19,829 bases of DNA, taken from assembly GCA_044508265.1 (NCBI GenBank), contig JBIQIB010000082.1:1-19829 (forward strand), in the 5' to 3' direction. Shown here in pieces: positions 15,891 through 19,829 of this stretch. The translations under genes were made by a program, and so were the position numbers. Below the pieces are notes generated by a model, which saw only the letters and a list, made by a program, of their open reading frames with translations, searched no databases and was not told where the DNA came from. Within the stretch, counting starts at the first letter, position 1; every line of letters begins with the position of its first letter. The stretch is from JAEZDP01 sp044508265 (lineage in GTDB: Bacteria; Acidobacteriota; Vicinamibacteria; Vicinamibacterales; Vicinamibacteraceae).

Positions 15891-16941
15891 AGAATCTCCT
15901 CCATGGCCGCGATGCACTGCGCCGTGTGCTCGACGAGCCCGGTCGTGATGCGGATGCAACCCTCGCATCCTGGCTGGCCGTGCCGGTCGCGCACGTAGAT
16001 GCCTCTGGCCTCGAGCCCCTTCAGCAACGCCTGCCGATGCTCACCGGCCCGTACGAGGACGAAGTTCGCGTCGCTCTGCACGTAGCCGAGGCCCAGCCGA
16101 TCGCACGCGGCGTACAGCAGGGCCTTCGATTCGCGGGCCTGACGCACGTACTCCGCCGTGTACTCCGCGTCGTCCATGGCGGCGACGAGCGCGGCCACCA
16201 CGAACACGTTCAGGCTGTAGGGCGGCACGACGCGCCGGAGGCGCCTCATCGTGCCGGCATCTCCGAGCAGGGCACCCACTCGCAGGCCGGCAAGGCCATA
16301 CGCCTTGGCAAACGTCCTCCCGACGACGATCGACGGCGGGAACGCGACAGGCGACGAACCGCTGCGCGCGCGGACGTCGTCGAGCCACGACGCGTCGGCA
16401 AACTCGGCGTAGGCCTCGTCGAGCAGCAGCAGCGCATGCGGCGGCAGCAGGCCGGCGAGTGCGCGGATCTCGTCGGCCGACAGCGACAGTCCCGTGGGGT
16501 TGCCCGGGCTCGTCACAAACAGCAGCCCGGTGCGCGGCGTCACCGCCGCGCGGACCGCGTCGAGGTCGAGCGCGAAGTCGGGCCGTGGTACCACGCGCAC
16601 CAGCGTGCCGCCGACGGCCTCCACGACGTCGGCATACATGCCGAAGGCCGGCTCGAGGACGATGGCTTCGCGATGATCGTCGCGGAGCCAGGCGAGGGCC
16701 GCGGCCAGCAGGCCCTCGTCGAGTCCGTTGGTAAGCAGCAGCTGATCCGTACCGACACCGAGGCGCGCGGCCACGTCGGCGTGCAGCGGGCCGTAGTCCT
16801 GGTACTTCGCCACGTCGGCGGCGCTCACGCGGCGGATCGCTTCGAGCACGCGCGGCGAGCAGCCGCCCGTGTGCTCGTTCAGGTGCAGCCGCAGGGCGTC
16901 GGACGGCGCGTCGGCCCGGTCGTACTCGTGGCTCGTGCTCA
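15875..16941 (-). CDS. hisC: Histidinol-phosphate aminotransferase HisC (start codon cut by assembly gap)
   Basis: A PLP enzyme that transaminates imidazole-acetol phosphate with glutamate. Fold-type I signatures, numbered from the restored Met: SPGNPTGL (Asn148), LLLDEAYAEFAD (Asp175, Tyr178), GRTFAKAYGLAGLRVG (PLP Lys213) and the C-terminal ANFVLVRAG. The left contig ends one base short of the ATG; the A of the start codon falls in the N gap. The same 55 bases recur on the other side of the gap, followed by that missing base, giving ATG at 17097. Removing the gap plus one copy (155 bases) leaves a clean 355-residue ORF whose ATG overlaps the hisD stop (ATGA). Reading through the gap as drawn gives a false N-terminus because 155 is not a multiple of three. 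Confidence 0.95.
16887..16941. repeat. 55-base contig-end duplicate, copy 1 (hisC 5' end)
   Basis: These 55 bases, from AGCCGCAGGG to GCTCGTGCTCA, are identical to 17042-17096. They code the first residues of HisC. They are best read as the shared k-mer at two contig ends, not a biological repeat. Confidence 0.9.
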
Positions 16942-17041
16942 NNNNNNNNNNNNNNNNNNNNNNNNNNNNNNNNNNNNNNNNNNNNNNNNNNNNNNNNNNN
17001 NNNNNNNNNNNNNNNNNNNNNNNNNNNNNNNNNNNNNNNNN
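16942..17041. other. Assembly gap of exactly 100 Ns
   Basis: A run of 100 N, the default filler of many scaffolding tools. Together with the flanking 55-base identity it suggests that no sequence is missing here. Confidence 0.95.
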
Positions 17042-17096
17042 AGCCGCAGGGCGTCGGACGGCGCGTCGGCCCGGTCGTACTCGTGGCTCGTGCTCA
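17042..17096. repeat. 55-base contig-end duplicate, copy 2
   Basis: Identical to 16887-16941. It continues into the intact hisC start codon (17097-17095, minus strand) and then into the hisD coding sequence. Confidence 0.9.
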
Positions 17097-18413
17097 TGTC
17101 CGCCTCCGTCGTCGTGAGCCGGCCGCGGATGCCGACCTGACACGGCCGCGCGCCGGCACGCCGAGGGCGTCGAGCCGCATCTGCACCGACGCCGCGTGGG
17201 CCGTGAGGCCCTCGGCATGTGCGAGCGTCACGGCTGTCGGTCCGACGCGTGCGAGGCCCTGCGCGCTGAGCCGCTGGACGCTCGTGATCCGCACGAAGTC
17301 GGTCGCATGCAGTCCGCCCCGGAACCGTGCGGCGCCGCTCGTCGGCAGCACGTGGTTCGACCCGATCGCGTAATCGCCCGCTGCCTGCGCGGTGAACGGG
17401 CCGATGAACACCGCCCCGGCCACGGGGATCAGGCGCGCCGTCGTCTCGGAGTCAACGACGAGGTGCTCGGGCGCGATGCGGTTCGCGAGCGCAGCGGCCT
17501 CCGTGATCGTGCGCGTGACGACGATGCCGCCGTTGCGCCTGAGGGCTTCCGCCGCGGGGCCGTCCTTCGGCATGTGGCGCGCCACGGCTTTTGCCACGGC
17601 GCGCGCCAGCCTCACGCGCGGGGTCAGCAGCATCGCCCGCGCATCGGGGTCGTGCTCGGCCTGCGCGATGAGGTCGGCCGCGATCCAGTCGGGGTTGCCC
17701 TCGACGGCCACGATCACGATCTCGCTGGGGCCTGCGAAAAAGTCGATGGCGCAGTCGCGGGCGACCTGTGCCTTCGCGACGGCGACGTAGGCGCTGCCCG
17801 GGCCGACGATCTTGTCCACACGCGGCACCGTGTCGGTACCGTACGCCATGGCCGCGACGGCATGCGCGCCGCCCACCTGGAAGAAGCGATCGACACCGGC
17901 TTCGAGTGCGGCGGCCATCACGGCCGGCGCGGGGCTGGGGCAGCAGGCAATCACCTCCTGCACGCCGGCTGCGCGTGCCGGGACGGCCGTCATCAGCAGC
18001 GACGATGGCAGGGGGTAGCGTCCGCCGGGTACGTAGCACCCGACGCGCGCGAGAGGCGTGACCCGCTGCTCGACCACCACGCCCGGCGCGACGGTGGTCC
18101 GCTGCCCGCGCGGCACCTGCGCGCGCGCCACCGTCCGGATGTGGCGCGCCGCCGCGCGAATCGCCGCGCGCACCTCGCGCGGTGTCTCGGCCGCGAGGCG
18201 CTCCATCTCCGGGCGCGTCACTTCGATCGGCCCGTTCAGCCCGTCGAGCCGCGCCGCCCAGTTCCGCAGCGCGCGGTCGCCGTCCTCGCGCACGTCGGCG
18301 ACGACACGCCGCACGCGCTTCTCCACACGCGACAGGTCGGCGGGCTGCTGCGTGACCAGGGCCTCGACCGCGGCCGTGTCGGCTGACGAGACGATGCGAA
18401 TCAGGTCGGCCAT
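17094..18413 (-). CDS. hisD: Histidinol dehydrogenase HisD
   Basis: Zinc- and NAD-dependent enzyme that oxidises L-histidinol to histidine in the last two steps. The 439-residue protein shows VGCYVPGGRYPLPSSLLM, GPGSAYVAVAKAQV, GPSEIVIVA, the zinc ligands in QAEHDPDA, AGDYAIGSNHVLPT and GLHATDFVR, and the catalytic Glu-His in RIAPEHLVV. The C-terminus carries a basic, low-complexity extension (about GVPARGRVRSASAAGSRRRRRT) not needed for the fold. ATG 18413 follows the hisG stop by three bases; its TGA overlaps the hisC ATG. Confidence 0.97.
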   Translation of the reverse strand: MADLIRIVSSADTAAVEALVTQQPADLSRVEKRVRRVVADVREDGDRALRNWAARLDGLNGPIEVTRPEMERLAAETPREVRAAIRAAARHIRTVARAQVPRGQRTTVAPGVVVEQRVTPLARVGCYVPGGRYPLPSSLLMTAVPARAAGVQEVIACCPSPAPAVMAAALEAGVDRFFQVGGAHAVAAMAYGTDTVPRVDKIVGPGSAYVAVAKAQVARDCAIDFFAGPSEIVIVAVEGNPDWIAADLIAQAEHDPDARAMLLTPRVRLARAVAKAVARHMPKDGPAAEALRRNGGIVVTRTITEAAALANRIAPEHLVVDSETTARLIPVAGAVFIGPFTAQAAGDYAIGSNHVLPTSGAARFRGGLHATDFVRITSVQRLSAQGLARVGPTAVTLAHAEGLTAHAASVQMRLDALGVPARGRVRSASAAGSRRRRRT

Positions 18414-18416
18414 CCG

Positions 18417-19298
18417 CTACATCACGATCTTGTTGAGCGGGTACTCGACGATGCCTTCCGCGCCGAGCGCCTTCAACCGGGGGATGAGGTCGCGCACCGT
18501 CCGCTCCTCGATGATGGTGTTCAGCGCCACCCAGCCCTCATCGGTCAGCGGCGACACCGTCGGCCGGCGCAGCGCCGGCAGCTGCGTGAGGATCTCGTCC
18601 AGCGTGTCGCGGCGCACGTTCAGCATGATGCCGACACGGCCCTGTGCCTCGATGGCCGCGCTCAGCAGCAGGGCGATGTTCTCGATCTTCGTCCGCTTCC
18701 ACTCGTCGCTCCACGCGTCGGGGTTCGCGATGAGCTGCGTGTTCGACTCCATCACCGTGTCGAGGATGCGCAGCCGGTTGGCGCGGAGCGTCGAACCGGT
18801 CTCCGTGGCCTCGACGATGCCGTCGGCGAGCACCGGGGGCTTCACCTCGGTGGCGCCCCACGAGAACTCCACCGTCACGTTGACCTGCTTGCGCGCGAAG
18901 TAGTCCTGCGTCACCTTCACCAGTTCGGTGGCGATGGTGCACCCTTCGAAATCCTCTGCCCTCTGGAAGCGCGAGCCTTCCGGCGCGGCCAGCACCCACT
19001 TCACGCGGCCGAAGCTCTGCTTCGAGTACACGAGGTCCTGCACACGGACGACGTCGGTCTGGCTCGTGATGAGCTGCTCGGCGATCCAGTCCTGGCCCGT
19101 CAGCCCGGCGTCGAGGACGCCGTCGGCGACGTAGCGCGCCATTTCCTGCGCACGAATCAGCATGCACTCGAGCTCGGGATCGTCGGTGCCGGGGAAGTAC
19201 GACCGCGAGCTGACGTAGATGTTGAAGCCCGCGCGCGCGAACAGCTGCACGGTCGCGTCCTGCAGCGAGCCCTTCGGAATGCCCAGTCGCAGCTTCAC
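18417..19298 (-). CDS. hisG: ATP phosphoribosyltransferase HisG, long form
   Basis: Catalyses the first, feedback-controlled step: ATP plus PRPP to phosphoribosyl-ATP. The 293-residue protein has KLRLGIPKGSLQ at the N-terminus, the PRPP loop EATETGSTLRAN (Glu164-Thr170) and a C-terminal regulatory domain from about 215 (MLNVRRDTLDEILTQLPALRRPTV ... EGIVEYPLNKIV). This is the long hexameric form that binds histidine directly and does not need HisZ. The GTG start sits one base after the hisI TGA (TGA-C-GTG), with GGAG inside the hisI tail. Control is therefore probably double: allosteric by histidine here and attenuation upstream. Confidence 0.97.
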   Translation of the reverse strand: MKLRLGIPKGSLQDATVQLFARAGFNIYVSSRSYFPGTDDPELECMLIRAQEMARYVADGVLDAGLTGQDWIAEQLITSQTDVVRVQDLVYSKQSFGRVKWVLAAPEGSRFQRAEDFEGCTIATELVKVTQDYFARKQVNVTVEFSWGATEVKPPVLADGIVEATETGSTLRANRLRILDTVMESNTQLIANPDAWSDEWKRTKIENIALLLSAAIEAQGRVGIMLNVRRDTLDEILTQLPALRRPTVSPLTDEGWVALNTIIEERTVRDLIPRLKALGAEGIVEYPLNKIVM

Positions 19299-19299
19299 G

Positions 19300-19614
19300 T
19301 CAGTTCTCCAGGGGCTTGAAGAAGCAGCTGCGCGCGCCCGTGTGGCACACGTTGCCGTCGCCGAGGCGCCGGACCCGCGCGAGCACCGTGTCGTCGTCGC
19401 AGTCGGTGAAGAGCGACACCACCTCGAGGCGGTTGCCGGACGTCTCGCCCTTCGTCCACAGCGCGTTGCGGGTGCGGCTGAAGAACGTCACGTAGCCGGT
19501 GGCGCGCGTCTTCTCGAGCGCCTCCTGGTTCATGAAGCCCACCATCAGCACCTCGTTGGTCGCGTCGTCCTGCACGACAGCGGGCACCAGCCCGTGAAAC
19601 TTGTCGAAGTCCAT
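19300..19614 (-). CDS. hisI: Phosphoribosyl-AMP cyclohydrolase HisI (monofunctional)
   Basis: Opens the purine ring of phosphoribosyl-AMP, the third step. The 104-residue protein has the magnesium site DCDDD (Asp71, Asp73, Asp75) and the zinc cysteines Cys72, Cys90 and Cys97 (CHTGARSCF), plus MVGFMNQEALEKT and FFSRTRNALWTKGETSGN. There is no fused HisE pyrophosphohydrolase domain and no hisE gene nearby, so step two must be encoded elsewhere. ATG 19614 is chosen; it has GGGGGCGG upstream and lies after the attenuator terminator. Having hisI first in the operon is unusual, as most operons start with hisG. Confidence 0.95.
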   Translation of the reverse strand: MDFDKFHGLVPAVVQDDATNEVLMVGFMNQEALEKTRATGYVTFFSRTRNALWTKGETSGNRLEVVSLFTDCDDDTVLARVRRLGDGNVCHTGARSCFFKPLEN

Positions 19615-19624
19615 CACCGCCCCC

Positions 19625-19642
19625 GGTGTCCCTCCGGACACC
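19625..19642 (-). promoter_or_regulatory. Hairpin just upstream of the hisI start
   Basis: GGTGTCC, loop GGAG, GGACACC is a perfect 7-bp stem located between the attenuator terminator and hisI, ending 10 bases before the ATG. It contains GGAGG and could hide or present a ribosome binding site. There is no T-tract, so it is not a terminator. Confidence 0.55.
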
Positions 19643-19654
19643 TCCCGAACACAC

Positions 19655-19685
19655 AAAAGCCCCGCCGGAAAGAACCAGCGAGGCC
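19655..19685 (-). terminator. Intrinsic terminator of the histidine attenuator
   Basis: On the minus strand, GGCCTCGCTGG pairs along eleven positions (including G-T pairs) with CCGGCGGGGCT across the loop TTCTTT, and is followed by TTTTGTGTGTT. It lies 30 bases after the leader ORF stop and 40 bases before hisI, the expected place for an attenuator. The T-run is short (four) but is the only such structure in the region. Confidence 0.8.
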
Positions 19686-19705
19686 GCGTCGATCACCCTT
19701 GAATT

Positions 19706-19720
19706 GCTGAGCCGCTCAGC
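19706..19720 (-). promoter_or_regulatory. Hairpin over the hisL stop codon
   Basis: GCTGAG, loop CGG, CTCAGC is a perfect 6-bp inverted repeat that includes the leader TGA. It probably forms part of the alternative RNA folds of the attenuator. Confidence 0.5.
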
Positions 19721-19802
19721 GGGCGCACAGACCATCACCGGTCCCACGAGTCGTGGGGACGTGGTGGTGATGGTGATGATGCGTGAAGCTCGCGCGCCGC
19801 AT
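19716..19802 (-). CDS. hisL: Histidine operon leader peptide with seven consecutive histidines
   Basis: A 28-codon ORF: MRRASFT, then seven His codons (CAT CAT CAC CAT CAC CAC CAC, 19781-19761), then VPTTRGTG to CAR and TGA. It has the same plan as enteric HisL (a short peptide with seven His). It lies 101 bases upstream of hisI, the first gene of a his operon on the same strand, with a hairpin directly after the His codons and an intrinsic terminator before hisI. Known mechanism in enterobacteria: when His-tRNA is uncharged, the ribosome stalls on the His codons, the RNA refolds and the terminator does not form. The only in-frame start is ATG 19802. TAAGG lies only two bases before it, too close for a good Shine-Dalgarno, so the transcript may be nearly leaderless. 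Confidence 0.92.
   Translation of the reverse strand: MRRASFTHHHHHHHVPTTRGTGDGLCAR
19741..19760 (-). promoter_or_regulatory. Pause-type hairpin directly after the His codons
   Basis: GTCCC, a bulged C, ACG, loop ACT, CGTGGGAC forms an eight-pair stem beginning at the base after the last His codon. A ribosome stalled on the His run would cover its 5' arm and prevent this fold, as expected for the first hairpin of an attenuator. Confidence 0.6.
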
Positions 19803-19811
19803 GACCTTAGA

Positions 19812-19817
19812 AGGCTA
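19812..19817 (-). promoter_or_regulatory. Weak -10 candidate for the his operon
   Basis: TAGCCT on the minus strand lies 9 bases before the hisL ATG. It shares only three positions with the consensus, and any -35 element would be beyond the window edge (19829). Confidence 0.2.
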
Positions 19818-19829
19818 GCGCAGCGTTAC

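Noticed and set aside
17098..17218. N-terminal extension of HisC across the N gap
   Set aside because: It is produced by the artificial 155-base insertion shifting the frame; it reads hisD out of frame.
19295..19747. Open frame on the minus strand overlapping the attenuator and hisI
   Set aside because: It reads hisI and the terminator region in another frame and has no recognisable domain; hisI itself is clear.
19761..19781. The run of seven His codons as a cloning-vector His-tag contamination
   Set aside because: It lies directly upstream of a his operon with attenuator-like hairpins and terminator, the surrounding sequence is GC-rich like the genome, and no vector-like sequence is visible.
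1..19829. tRNA, rRNA, CRISPR array, insertion sequence or phage genes
   Set aside because: No tRNA-like cloverleaf, direct-repeat array, transposase or phage motif was seen by eye; all long stretches are accounted for by protein genes.

Overview
The window is about 70% G+C and densely packed, with short or overlapping gene junctions and several GTG/TTG starts. Gene content (HEAT/cyclophilin-like isomerase, lipoprotein-like M28 peptidase, PIG-L/NEW3 protein, PilT, Atg22-like MFS, TIGR01777 epimerase and a compact his operon) suggests an Acidobacteriota genome, probably of the Vicinamibacteria (subgroup 6) type. This placement is inferred from gene style, not from a search. A 100-N gap flanked by an exact 55-base duplication shows that this is a scaffolded short-read, probably metagenomic, assembly.

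Left part, + strand (1-2521): the 3' part of a cyclophilin-type peptidyl-prolyl isomerase, a ThrE-like threonine/serine exporter and a triple zinc-ribbon protein. A convergent pilT-like ATPase (2563-3852, -) follows, with a palindrome and possible leader ORF upstream. Divergent from it are a secreted PIG-L deacetylase with NEW3 and glutamine-amidotransferase-like domains (4051-6711, +) and an unusual protein joining an ECF sigma region 2 to a membrane-anchored RskA-type anti-sigma domain (6742-7779, +).

Middle part, - strand (7764-13139): an M28 peptidase/multi-spanning membrane/alpha-beta hydrolase fusion overlaps an MFS transporter by 4 bases, followed by a TIGR01777 epimerase.

Right part, - strand (13208-19829): a histidine biosynthesis operon, in transcription order hisL-hisI-hisG-hisD-hisC-hisB-hisH-hisF-hisA. 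hisE and a histidinol-phosphate phosphatase gene are absent from the window. The long HisG form explains why no hisZ is needed. The most notable find is hisL, too short for ordinary gene calling: a 28-codon leader ORF with seven consecutive His codons, followed by RNA hairpins and an intrinsic terminator just before hisI. This is the classical layout of ribosome-mediated histidine attenuation, so transcription of the whole operon should respond to charged tRNA-His.
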